64,000 nt of DNA from Wuchereria bancrofti. Lineage: Eukaryota; Nematoda; Chromadorea; Rhabditida; Onchocercidae. The position numbers and the translations under genes were made by a program. The DNA lies in assembly GCA_005281725.1 (NCBI GenBank), contig SSBO01000001.1:4882399-4946398 (forward strand). The letters run 5' to 3'. Position 1 is the stretch's first letter. Every line of letters starts with the position of its first letter. Below the pieces are notes generated by a model. It was given only the letters and a program-made list of their open reading frames with translations, was not told the DNA's origin and ran no database searches. Shown here piece after piece: positions 38,436 through 51,327 of this stretch.

Positions 38436-40947
38436 ATGCAAATGATGGAGCAGATTGTTCCACGTCAGGATGATCAAATTAAACTTAATGACTATGAGGT
38501 TCCTTCTATTCATAAAATTATGTCACAACATGAACACGTTTTGCTGAATGTAAGCATAATTTATTTAGCATAAATTCATTAAAATAAATTTTAGATGAAC
38601 TTCTATCAGGATATCGAGTTGCTGCAAGGTCACGGGATCGTATGTTTTGCACAAAAATTTGAACCACATATGCTTGTAACATTATTACTTTTTATCTCTT
38701 CTGTTTGTTAACTCTCTTCCACTGAGTGTTCATAACATTCTGCAGATGAACAAAATTGTATAAATGTTAAGTGAAGTTAACTACATTTTTTAAACAACAG
38801 GCGACGCTTCTGATGTGCATATCAGGGTTATATATTCTATGGGTAAATTTTTTGCGTTCTTAATGAATTCAGTTGAATAGATGAATTTAATTAGTAGATT
38901 TGAAAAGAAAATAATTGGAATAATTTAATTGGTAAGTTCAACTATGTAAGTCAAACATCTGATTTCTTTGAAGAATGTTGCTGATATCAAAAAGCTGTTA
39001 GGTGTCGGGATTTGCACGATCAAAGGTATTATGATGACCACGAGAAAACGATTGTGTGATGTCAAAGGTCTTTCTGAAGCAAAAGTCGACAAAATCAAGG
39101 AAGTCGCCTGCAAACTATTAGTGAGCAATTACTTTAAATTCATGTCTATTTACTTTTGCACAGTAATGAAAAACATGTTGTGGTGGGTTTTAGAACAATG
39201 GTTTTATTACGGCTTTGGAGGTGACAGAACGACGGAAGCTCTGTTATCGTATTAGTACAGGAAGTCGAGATCTGGACAAACTTCTGGGCGGTGGTATTGA
39301 AAGTCAGGCTATAACTGAAGTTTTCGGCGAATTTCGTACTGGGAAAACACAGCTCTCTCATACTTTGTGTGGTATACTTTTTAGCAGTAGTGCATTTTTT
39401 TCGCAACTCTTCTCAGCATCAAATTGAACAAAAATTTTCTACAGATTAAAGGCTGACTAAACCATAACAGAAGTCTGGAGAATTTAATGATGCAGGAAAT
39501 AACTCGAATTCCAAACTGTAATTGGTATTTTGAATTTTTGTTGGAAAATTCAAGCACACAGTCACAGTGGCACTTTCTGGAAGACAGTCATTAGGGCGAA
39601 GGGTACTGGAAGTCTTTTATAGAAAATAGGTTATCATGTTTCAGTTTTCAAAAGAACTGGAGATAAATTTAATATTTCTAGTGATGTGCCAAATAGCAAG
39701 TGAGACAAGTAATTTCAAAGGTGGGAAAGTTATCTACATCGATACCGAGAATACATTCCGGTTAGTTAGTGTGCATTTCGAACATCGCATACATTTTCTG
39801 TCTTCAAAATTCTTAGATGTGCATAACTGACCAAAGTTTTTAAGCCCGGACCGTTTGCGTCAGATTAACGAACGTTTCAAAATGGATCAAGAAGCGATGT
39901 TAGACAATATTTTGTATGCACGAGCGTACACTTCTGATCATCAAATGGAATTGCTGGATTTTGTCGCTGCAAAATTTCATGAGGTGTGATTTCTAAGTCG
40001 AAATTTTCATATTACAACTTTGATATTAACTCAGTGGTGAGGTCCGCTCATTTTTGCCATACAAAACCTAGAGAAAAACCGAACAACATTATGAAACGTT
40101 TTTATTATGCCGCATTTCATGTTTTTTGAAACAGTAGCTGCCATGACGTCATTTTCTATTAATGCTTCAGGAACTGGGTATTTTTAAACTATTGATTGTT
40201 GATTCAATTATGGCTTTATTTCGAGTCGATTACAGCGGTAGAGGTGAGCTTGCAGAACGACAGCAAAAACTTGCGCAAATGTTGTCACGTTTACAGGTCA
40301 AAGAAGTTATCTCGTCTTATTCTGCGCAATATTTTGCTTCACAACTTGAGTCTTCATGATTTTTTGCGTATTTTGAGAGTTATAACTTTTCAGAAAATCG
40401 CGGAAGAGTACAATGTCGCAGTTTTTATTACAAATCAGATGACTGCAGACCCTGGCGCTGGAATGACATTTCAGGCAGATCCAAAAAAACCAGTTGGTGG
40501 ACATATCCTGGCTCATGCCTCTACAACTCGTATCATGCTTAAGAAGGTATCGGTTTTAGTAGTCTCTGATTTTATACAGTATAAGTAGACTCGGAATAAA
40601 TTTCTTGACAGTGTTCGCTTGGTTTTATCAAGATATGTCGTTTATAAATATAGCTTTCTTCCATGTTAATACTTAGTTGCACTCTTTTAGTCACACTTTA
40701 TCTAAGACACAGTTTGGAGCAAAATTAACTTTCATATGTCTTCTCTAGACCCGGCATTTAAATTTCTTGTCTCCGTATGCTACGGCGACAATTTATAATG
40801 AAGACATTTTTTCATCAACAAATTCCACCTAAATTTTAGGGACGAGGAGAAACAAGAATTGCGAAGATTTACGACTCGCCAGACTTACCCGAAAATGAAG
40901 CTACTTTCGCCATTGCCACAATAGGCATTACCGACGCGAAGGAGTAA
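38436..40947 (+). CDS. dmc1: Meiotic recombinase DMC1, 9 exons
   Basis: RecA/RAD51-family ATPase that forms strand-exchange filaments on meiotic breaks. Exons: 38436-38549, 38595-38639, 38974-39120, 39194-39371, 39682-39760, 39845-39983, 40171-40296, 40394-40546 and 40840-40947. All are in phase, giving about 362 residues (human 340). Features in order: [10 protein letters not shown], an N-terminal helix-hairpin-helix region ([26 protein letters not shown]), Walker [10 protein letters not shown] near residue 147, [12 protein letters not shown], Walker [34 protein letters not shown], loop 2 [20 protein letters not shown], and the C-terminal [20 protein letters not shown]. The [22 protein letters not shown] and NQMTADPG blocks are DMC1-specific; RAD51 reads IDTEGTF and NQVVAQVDG. 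The first exon is less certain. An in-frame ATG at 38355 exists, but 38436 follows a GGTTCAG acceptor. Confidence 0.95.
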
Positions 40948-42604
40948 GACGAGCACATTTCAACATACTTAGAATTCCAGAATATATTACTTATGATTTT
41001 TGACATATATATGTAATATACTTATCAAGATATATCTGACATGTATATAATATATTTAACAAGTTTTATTTGCTGTTGAAATAAGTTACGCCATGCACAG
41101 AGAGTCAACTGTTTGATTACAATGTCCTGTATCTACAAATTAGTTTTGAAAAAGTTATCTTTTACCTGTACTGCTACACTTTCAAAATCATTCAAAGAAT
41201 AATGTAAGTGCACATCGGGATAGTCGTGGTCCTTTCCCAAGTCAGCCAATTAGTTCACCCTATTTCACTGATTATCCAGCTTGAACCATATGATCTTCCT
41301 CTGTCACTGTGCAGTCAGCTTCACAATTTCAGAATAATGTATATAGTTCAACTAGTCAGCCATAACATTACTGCGCAAAACGATGCAGTCCAGTGGGTTG
41401 AGTCAGCGTGCGAAATACAATTTCTAGATTGTAATGTGGTTATTGATTACATAGAACAAACAGAAAGTGAAATACGAGGAAGGTTGCATCCACGACTATT
41501 TACTGGTATCGAACTGTCGAAACAATAATTTTTAAAAGACAACTCAATTATTCAAACTGACATATTAAGAAGAAATGCTATCTGCGCAGAGTGCACTGTT
41601 TCCCTAATTATATAGAATTAATGGAAGTAAAAAGGAAATATTTTACGATTCGCACACAAGTTAGAAGCTTGAAATGAACTGTCGATTTTTGTATACATAC
41701 AAAGGTTAACGAAATCTTCCATAATTCCTTAACTAATTAGAAAGATTTAAATTCAAACAAGACTGGAAAGAGAGGGCTTTAAAGGCAATGCTGCACTTAA
41801 TCACATGTGTCTGAATTCAATGGTTCAGAATAAAAATGACGCAACGGTTTAGAATAAAATTACAGACAGAAGACTTACTTACTAAGACATTCATTTATAA
41901 TAAAACAGAAACGACTTGAAGAAAGCCAAGAAATCAGAGCAAGCAGTGCTTGAGCAATGTCGAACTGGTCGAAAACAAAGGTACATCCACACTTATGTTG
42001 TAACTCGACTTCGTACCGACAAGTATTACAGACTCATCAGATCATAAAACTTCACTTTATCAGAATATAAAGCTGACTTCATGTCAGAGCTAAACTATTT
42101 CGAAAATGCAAAATTCGACCAACACGACTGTTCGAGAAGATTTGCGTATCAGGTAGAGATGGAGCAAATCTTACAACAGAAGTAGATCGAATGATAAGGA
42201 ATGTCATACTATTATTTAATTAATAAAAAAAAGAAAATTCTCTGCTTGCGTCCCTGGATAGAACTTTAAACTTGAAAGCGCCCAACATGAGTGATGATTG
42301 AAGTTGTAACTTACTATACATGAATTATTTACAAGAGTTAATTCCAAAACAAACGGCAGTGGAAATTTCGCCCAAACAGAATACACTTTATATCGAAACA
42401 AATGAGAGGAAAATACCAGGGAAAAGTGAAGATATGGAAATTTGGTAAAATTTTATAAGAATTTATGTGAAAGTAAACACTGTTTCATGACGGATAGTAA
42501 ACGTGAGCAAAAAAGATTAGAAGAGTGTAGATAATTGTGTTGAGTAATGTAATCTATAATTATAGAAAGAATATATTGTGTGCTTCCATGCGTGGACGAA
42601 ATCT
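40948..42604. other. Convergent spacer between DMC1 and TPST
   Basis: 1.7 kb of 3' flank of two convergent genes. A 106-codon open frame at 41208-41528 (plus) has no recognisable motif and is not called. No RNA gene or repeat of note was seen. Confidence 0.45.
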
Positions 42605-45025
42605 TCACCGAGCAAATGGGGAACGCGGGGCAGCAGCCGCTGCTGGGTCAACTATTTCTTTCGCTCTACGCTCCCATTCTCCAAAGTTCATGTGTAACTC
42701 ATCAGTATTCTTCAATACAATTGGATCAGGCTCACCATATTTCGGCGGATTGGCATTTGGATCATATCTGAAGAAAATTTTCTGTAGGAATCTTTCTCTC
42801 TTAACTCCGCTGACGTTCACTGTTGGATATAACCTTACTCAGGGCTAGATATAAACCTTTCGATGCTTCATAAGTACTTTGAGCATCAAAAAATGTGAAA
42901 CATTATGTCATAAACCTAAATAAGTTACTAAGAACATTCAAATCTCATCTTTTTTTTCAAAAGAAAAAGTATTACAAACCCAAGTTGGGCCAACATTGGT
43001 GCTATAGATGCCATTTCCTGTACAATATCCTCACTAAACGTACCAACCCATTTAGTTAATGCATCCAGATTCACTGGTTTAATTACCTGATCCGTGGATC
43101 TTTCAACTCTAGAAACAATGCCTTTTTTCAACACATCAAAAAAGGAACTGCTCCATGCTCTATAATATCAATTGCAAGAAATATATTTTCATATGAATTT
43201 TTACTGCCTAAGCATAAAGCAACAAAATGATTCTGGAGATCACCACAAACATTTTTCGGAGGTCCCTAACATATCATGCTTAGATTTCGCGGTACTCAGT
43301 CATCGAATGAAACATTAAGACTTATCTAAAACATGTGAAATGCGATGGAAAAAAAAAAATAAACATACTTCGACAACGAAATATCTTTACCGATCAGTTT
43401 GTCGTGGTGAAGCACTAAATCACTCCATGGAATATTTAGAAAATTAAGAACATGACGCAACTGTTGTTCCGGATGAAGTACCAACTGTTCATAATAAACA
43501 GTTAAGCATCGTTTTTGGCCTACTGTTTTACACTGCTGCAAAGTGAATTTATAGTAAAAATGAAAGTACCGAATGTGCAGTTCATCTCTTTTCTAATTAG
43601 ACTTTATTTTAATTTTCTGCATAGTTTCGGAAAAAACTTTTTAAGTACAAACTTCGTGAGTCTTGGAGAAGTGTTATGAGGAAGCTCAAAATTAATGCAT
43701 TTCTACCTCAACAATTCGACAAAAAAGAAATTGCATAAAGGCAATACCTCATACATTGTCTTGATGGCGTGATTCCATTTATCCAAACACTGTCTCGGAT
43801 CGCTAAGGTCGAAGCCAGTAATGGTTACCTGACGAGATATGATAGAATGAACAGTCGCACGGCCGTCCCTAATCATCAATAAAAATTTGCTGTTTGGGAA
43901 TAGATGGGCAAGATATTCCGCCGACTTCATCGTGAAAGGATCCTTATTGCAAAGTCTTTCAGCAGGTTCACCATGACCTGCTATTACCTGAAAAACTACA
44001 AACGTCCTCAGTTCCAACAACAAAAAACATTACCAAAATTGAAATAGTAAGCGACCTACTTGTAATATAAATGATGAGATAGCATCATTGATTACTTCAT
44101 CAGTGACACCCGCTTCTTTTAATCGATTCCATTCCTTTTGGCTCTTTTTCCATTGTGTCCTAAGTCCCAGAATGCGTGGTATTACACGTGTCTCTTCACC
44201 ACTATAATTAAGATGATTATCTAATTGGGTAGCATCATCGGTTGCTTTGTTAAGTAAGAAAGGAATATTAATAAATTAAGATACAGTCAACTGTGATGGT
44301 CATGACCAAGGGATACATGCAATGACCAACCATCGCACGGAAGGATGTGCATCCAACATAGCACGAATCAGTGTTGTTCCCGATCGTGGAACACCTCCTA
44401 AAAAAAAATATATATATATATATATATAAGACTATTTTAATATAAGAGCAGAGATTTATTTCCCAGATAAAAAATGGCAACTGGAATGATGTTTATGACA
44501 GATAACAATAAATTTAGTGAAACTATATTGCACTAATCACGAGTTGCTGCAGTGTTTTTTACACATCTATAAGTTATACTTTCTTCTAACATAATAAATT
44601 AACCGCAAAACCTAAAAGACTCTCACGAAAACGCTTAAAATAAGAAATTGGGACAAAAGTCGTTACGGATCAATGAAGATCTCGATCACTAAATTCTGCA
44701 GCAATTAGAAAGATTATTAGTGGAACACTGAAAGAAAGTAAAAGAATAGTTCAAATCTAAATATGAAGAAAAAGATGTATGATAAGTCACTTAAAAAGAC
44801 TAAACAATTTTCACCACTGTTGAGTATCTTAAAAAACTAACCAATGAAAATGAGTGGTGAGTATTTCGACAAATTACCCATTCTTTGTCCGGGTAATATA
44901 ACAACGTTATATCGAACTACACTGAAGGCAGAAAATAGTGCAGAAGCCGAAATGAGCATGTATAGAACGCAACCCATAAGTACAACAATTAAAAGTATTG
45001 TCCGAGCCCGTCCTCTCATCAGCAT
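42605..45025 (-). CDS. Protein-tyrosine sulfotransferase (TPST), 7 exons
   Basis: Golgi enzyme that transfers sulfate from PAPS to tyrosines of secreted and membrane proteins. Exons on the minus strand: 45025-44842, 44397-44331, 44201-44060, 43987-43748, 43535-43369, 43108-42980 and 42767-42605. They give about 363 residues, complete. It is a type II membrane protein, with a signal anchor [17 protein letters not shown] after a basic start MLMRGRAR. The 5'-phosphosulfate loop is [30 protein letters not shown] carries the catalytic Glu. The 3'-phosphate loop is [14 protein letters not shown]. Further conserved blocks are [40 protein letters not shown] and [15 protein letters not shown]. The C-terminus has a short poly-Ala run ([13 protein letters not shown]). 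A longer open frame begins at 45064 but only with TTG; the first ATG is 45025. Confidence 0.94.
44406..44429. repeat. (TA)n microsatellite in TPST intron 1
   Basis: About 24 bases of alternating TA just upstream, in transcript sense, of the exon 2 acceptor. Length variation here could affect that acceptor's polypyrimidine tract. Confidence 0.95.
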
Positions 45026-46566
45026 CGCCGATGGCTTATGCTGTAAATTACGTCTCCATAGCAAACCTAAAACAGGAATATTTATATCTTATCCGTATTA
45101 TCACACTAATATTGGATGACTAAATCTACAGTTAATTTTGCTTGTTGCTTTCAATTCGAAGTCGATAATAGATTCCTCATCAGATTAGTATGTTTCGCTA
45201 CGAAACAAAAGAAGGAAAAAAAGATTAGTGTGAGAGAGTTCCCTAAGCCTCAGCTTAAAAAATATAGCTTAACACATATCAACTGACACAGTCTCATTGT
45301 TAAGCTTATCACCAAGACCATCATTATCACCAAAATCAGATATTAATTCAGTCTAAGTTTCGCCACTGACGTCTACATATTCCTTCATACAAGCAATAAA
45401 TGAATTGCCCCCTTTTCATCCTATAAATGAAGAACTGCTATTCAAACATTCTTATTCTGCCGGAATATTTTCTAACCGAGCCACAACTATCCTTATAAAT
45501 CGTCGAAGACCAGTATTGGTAACAGCTCCAAATTACAACCAGCATGAAACTGAATCACACAATTAAATGAATAAATGTTTGAAAATTTTGGTAATAATCA
45601 TCTATTTCTTCCTCTTCCTTAATACTTCTTTCTCAATTACCTCAATTACAGCCCATTGCAAACAAATTATTCTCATCAATATTCGAATATGTGCAGATTC
45701 AAGTCGTCCTATTTTTTGTTCACATCGTGACAGAGTATTTCATACACAGAAATAAAAGATTTTGATACGTGGGCTTATTAAAATCAAATCTTCTTATTAA
45801 GTCCACCGTCATTCTAGATGGCAGCTTAGCAAAAGTTCCTCTATTTAAATTCCTAATAAATGAAACTCACAACCCATGCTCGTCTGATAATAACTACCTG
45901 CAATTACTTCAAGAATGTCAATCAAATTCTGTGAAGAAAAGGACAGAAAACTTTATTCGATCATCGAATTTTTCATGTCCCTCTTTCTCATTCCAAATAT
46001 AACACATGCAAAAAAAATACCCTTATCTTATTCTTACCGCGTTCTTTTGCAAATATACCAACGCCAAACGTATTCGAAACAAATAAAGCTTCGCTACGTC
46101 AGTTTAAAAGAAAACTGAAATTTATGAGAACTGAAAGAAACTCAAATACTAGAAAATGAGATAAACATATGGACAGAAATCTTATAGTACAATTTTCTTC
46201 TTAGAGTATAATATAATGAAAATTTCGAGTATAATATAATGAAAAAGATGGAGACGATATGAACAGACAAAGAATTTGAAAGAAATTTTTTTCTAAAAAT
46301 ACGTGGACTAGATTTTTGAAAGTGGTAAAATAAGTAATTAAGCAAATAACGTATTTATATATCTGTTTATCTCTCAGTTTATTTTCGAAAATATAATGCT
46401 TTTCTCGTTTAAAACTGCCTCCGTCTAAAAATAGAAAGGAAGCAAGATGCGAAATGAGAGACATAACCTTACCGAAATTTTGACCACATCTCTATAGGGT
46501 CAGAAAGCTTCTGAAACTCATTCGTTTTAATGACTATTTAGAAAACAACTATTTCGTCAAGTTTTA

Positions 46567-46613
46567 AATTAAAATGACACAATTTAAGCTAATTAAAATG
46601 ACACAATTTAAGC
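46567..46613. repeat. 24-base tandem repeat
   Basis: AATTAAAATGACACAATTTA plus four bases is repeated directly at 46567 and 46591, with identity over 23 bases. Confidence 0.9.
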
Positions 46614-49600
46614 CAAATTAATTAAACACAATCCCTAAACATATGGTGATAGATTAGCCAGTACTCGTTTTCATACCATCTAAAAGAAGTATTAGTAGTT
46701 TGACCAATAATTTCCGACCACTTTATTGATTGATCAGGACTGTTGTTTAGCATCTGGCAGCATCAAACCGAATAACCACTATTTTTTCAATTCCTCAGGA
46801 AATAATATCTAGTAAAAAGCTATTTCTCAACACTACAATCAAAAATGGATGAAAACAGTTTACTTTTAACATCGGGCCATCGACACAATTGTCGCGACAT
46901 CCACATGCCCAGAAACGCCAACAAATCAGTTCAGCGGTTGTCGTCACTATGGTTGTTGGGAATGATGAGACACAAATCAATTCGATGTGTTGATTATCAT
47001 ATATGCCTGCAACGACATCATTAAAAATTCATCAACAACTGTTATTATTATTATTATTGCGAGAGCGAGCGAAGTCTTACAACAGTTGATTCCATTGATC
47101 AGATTAGCCAAGTTTTCACCAGAAATGACTTACCAATATATAACTTTTTATGACATGAAGAGAAATGGTAAGGTATTCAGTTCCATTTTTTTAATTTTTT
47201 ATGTCGAACTTTTTAAGAAGTCATGAATACTAACAAAGTTATTTGTTAAAAGTGTAATTTAACGATTAAGAATTCATTTGGAAATAACTCCGACAGTGAC
47301 TTCCCAGAAATGACTCCCAGGTAGATATCTTACACATACTTAAAAACTTTTTATTCTTATGCAGGTTTAAATCATGAGAGGGATTTCCAGCACCTGGGAA
47401 TACATTTGTTATCAAAACGACGTCAATTTTCCATTTTGAGAAAAACTAAATGAAATTTAAAAGCAAGTGGAGAAAAAAGAACAAAATTTAACCTGCCCAT
47501 AGTTTTAGCGAATAACACAATTAATTGCCTTTAAAACTTTTCTGAAGATCTCGGTTCTCGCATTCAAGAATGTTTACACTGTAAAATATCAACAAGTACA
47601 CTTTTTTCCGCTTAGCGATTTTCTGAACAAGGGAAAACTCACCAGTTCCTATAAATTTGCAACAGTGCAGAGCAGATCAAACATGGAACCTGATCGGTTT
47701 CCAACGACCAGAAGCTTCGTCATATCTCAGTAATAACGTGACAGCAAACTGATAACTTCAATCAGTTACTAATAGCTCAGAAAACAAGTTTTTACCTATT
47801 ACCGAGCTGCAAGGTTTTTGAATAACTAAACTTGAGCATAAATATATGTTCTGCAGTGCCTTGCTTTGTTCAGCTCTACGTTGATGCAAAACTGCCTAAA
47901 TATCACTGATGGAAAACATCCGCCGGAATGAATTTGGATGAAATTCAAAGCATAAATATTTGTCAAACAGTGGGAAAGAGATTACATGGAACAGAGTGTG
48001 TATTCATATAAGGAGAGGTAGACAGAACTATTCTGATGGCAAGACAAAAGCAGAAACAATAAAGAGAAATGAATCAAGAAGAGAAACAGAAAAAGGAGAT
48101 AACTAGGAAAGAAGGTGTTGCAGATAGCAAATAATCCATGAAAGAGAACAACAATGTGACGTCAACTATTTATTATCATGTACTTGTATCCTATTCTTGA
48201 CAAGGGATAGTCCCAAATTTGTACGGGCATGATAAATGATAATGTTCTTACAGAACTTGAAGTATCGATGGTGATTGCTAGATAACCTTCATTTCCATCC
48301 TAAAATATGTTTCTTTTTTTTTGAAATGAAGGAAGATTAAAAAAAAGGTAAAAAAGACATGGCTTCTTCTCTGCCTCTTTTTACTTTTCTCATAAAACGA
48401 AGTTTTCTCATAAAATTCGTCATAATTAGCTTTGCATCATTTTAAACTAAAGCTATATTCTTCCCGTTCCTGGAAAAAAATAAAGATAATCCAAGCCCAG
48501 CAATAAACGAGTTCATTGTCATCAGCAGCACAAAAGCTTCTTGTCATTTCTTCATGTGATCAAACACCGAACAACAAGCATAGATAAAATTAAAGTGTGA
48601 ATAAGAACTAAAACAAGTGTTTGAAGACAAAATGATATGTCTAATTTGCAAACACAACAGAATGAATGGCCTAAAAAAAAATATAAATGGGAAAGATTCT
48701 TGTCCACTAACTGACCTACAAAGCGCATAAAAACTTGATCTTCAAAAGGTTTTAAAATGAAGGCAACCCACTAACAACACATCAAAAAATTCACCTTTCA
48801 CCACCAAAAAAAAGGCATAACTAATGAAGATATGACCAAAAGCTTATCCAATGCGAAAAAGTTTAATTTAGTTTAAAAACTCGGGTCTACAACCAAAATC
48901 TATTATAACTGCTTACCATTCTCAAAGTCCTATCTAGACAAAAAATATTTTCCGCTGTCGAATTTACACTAAATACTTTGAATGAAATACATTTATTTAA
49001 ACCTACAGAATAATGGGCGCAATTAATTAATAAAAAAAGTAATTAAAGAACGAATAAAAACGAAGGATTGAAAGTGGATGTCTCAAGCCTTATCTATACA
49101 AGAAAATTTATACAAGGTACAGTCACATATGGGTGGATTAATGTGAAACCTTCTGTACTGAATAAGCATGAAGCCGTGAACAACAGACCGTTACAAATCA
49201 CCGCTTACCAATTAGTTCATCTGTTTATTCTATCTTAAATAACTATACATTACCAACTCTCTCTTAGGAAAACTCCAAGTAATGAACACTTCGCTATGTG
49301 CGTTTAAACCATAATTAAAAGCTCCATTCCACTCTGCAAGGCACCATAAGTACTAATCTATTTGTCAGCTTTATAACTAAACAGTTAAAGTATGAGGAAA
49401 CATCCCAGTCTGAAACAATTAGTAAGTTCTATGAAACTCGTAAAATTCATTCCACATTTGCAATAAATCGTCCATAAATATATACAGTGGAACACACAAA
49501 ACGAAAAACTGTACAACTAGAGTCTTAGAGAATCCTATTCTTGCTCTTTAACCAACGACCTTTTCAAGCCTCAACTGTTATCAAAAATGCTCGATCCCTT

Positions 49601-49920
49601 GTCGATATATTTCTTCAAACTATTTGAGCTACATAATAAATTGGTCAAATTTCATATAAGATATTCATAAAAATCTATTTTGCTGAAAAAATGTTTTATG
49701 AATCATAAAATCACCATGACAGTTACCGCTGCGCTCAGTAATATTTACTGAAGGAACATAATATATTATGCACTGTGATGATAGAATTAGAACTGCTTTT
49801 GCATTTGTTATAAAGAAAGTGACATTCAGAAAGACATAACCATTAAAAAGGTCATTATCAGTAAATCCAGGAAATAAATGTACGCCCAAAACAGGGTAGT
49901 AAAACGTTTGAATTATCGCT

Positions 49921-50206
49921 AGTGTAGCTATTATTGACCCATGAAAGTATTCGAAAATTAGATCACGCCAACAGAAGGAAAAAGAGGAATGAGGGAAATA
50001 ACAAGAATTTGTTGCACTTTATGTCCTCACCGAAAAGTAAAGATCTGAAAAAGCTTTAAAAGAGGTTAAAGAAATGGGGCATACAAGAAAATAAAATCGA
50101 TAAAACGAAACAGGTAACAAACGTACGAATATTCCTCATGATCCATAGCCATGTTTTTAAAACCTAGTGTATCTGTTATTGACCCATTAAAGTATTTCAA
50201 ATTAGA
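49921..50206. repeat. Pair of diverged 41-base direct repeats
   Basis: AGTGTA(G/T)CT followed by TTATTGACCCAT(G/T)AAAGTAT and an AT-rich end occurs at 49921-49961 and again at 50166-50206. These may be remnants of an interspersed element. Confidence 0.7.
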
Positions 50207-51327
50207 AAAAAAAAATGAAAACCGACTACAATATAACTGGAATCTTATATTTCTAAGTTTTTACAAGTAATGTTGAACGAAAACAAAAACATTAGGCAAC
50301 GACATATTCTGCACAAGAAATTTCTTCAAAAAAATTTCCGATTCCACTGCAACACAATAAAAAAAGACCCAATAACAGTAGAAGATCCACTATTTCGACA
50401 CTCATATTTGATTCGTCATAAGTCACACCACTCCAATTTCCAAATTCCTATTGCTTCCAGCATCTACACCCGTGATGCAGTAAGCATAAAATATAACACA
50501 CCATTTATCTTTCAACAGTGAACAGATTTTTTTATAAATGAAAAAGTGGAAGATGATGGAATATTCTTCATTCAGAGTTTCATTTTTCTTTAATCTAAAC
50601 GACAAAGAAATAACGGGCAAATAATACAAGCAAAATAAACTCGGCAAATATTTTTCGCAAGTTGCAACAAATTCTCATGCTAAAGGGAGAATAACCACCA
50701 AAAAGGAAATTACAAGAAAAATTTTACATTCTATAAACTATACGGATTAACAGACTAAACATAAAAAGTAAACACTAGCAATTACTTCTTTATCAGTAGA
50801 AAAACGAGAACATATATCATGTTAAATAACTTTAAAAAACAGTTAATACAATGGATAATAAACGCTATTTTTTCCACAAATTACCATAGGACAATTTCAG
50901 AACTTTATTTCACCAATTTCTAAAAAACTTTTATATAAAAGCTTCGAGAGCACTTTAGCTGGAACTATAAATAACATATGGATAAAAATCGCTACACAAA
51001 TTTATCAGTTCGCGAAATGGAATCAAAATGAACTCCGAGCTGCTGCTTTCTCTGCAATTCAGGATAATGTTAATACGTTTTGGACAAACAATCAGATAGC
51101 ATGCAAAGTATTATTAAAAGCAGTGAACTATTCTGTGCTTTTAGTGAAAGAGAATACAGTCGTAGGCCATTGAAAGATAGCAAGTAGTACATTCATTCAA
51201 AAATGTAGTAATTTCAGCACTACACAATAATTTATAATGCTACATACGTTAAATGTGTAGAAATAAAGTGCGTCTAAAAGTGAACAAATATTAGTTACAT
51301 ATTTTGATGACACTCAAGTTTTAAAAA

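Larger units (their letters stand above)
45026..51327. other. 6.3 kb without a recognised gene
   Basis: Upstream of TPST and downstream of TAF7, both on the minus strand. AT-rich throughout. It holds a 24-base tandem (46567-46613), a duplicated GAGTATAATATAATGAAAA near 46205-46245, and a pair of diverged 41-base direct repeats (49921-49961 and 50166-50206). Open frames are short and look random. The part nearest 51327 should include the TAF7 3' untranslated region. Confidence 0.45.

Noticed and set aside
41208..41528. 106-codon plus-strand frame after DMC1
   Set aside because: No motif, no family resemblance and no splice context. A frame of this length is expected by chance somewhere in 64 kb.
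45026..45064. N-terminal extension of TPST
   Set aside because: The extension has only a TTG at 45064; the first ATG in frame is 45025, followed by a normal type II signal anchor.
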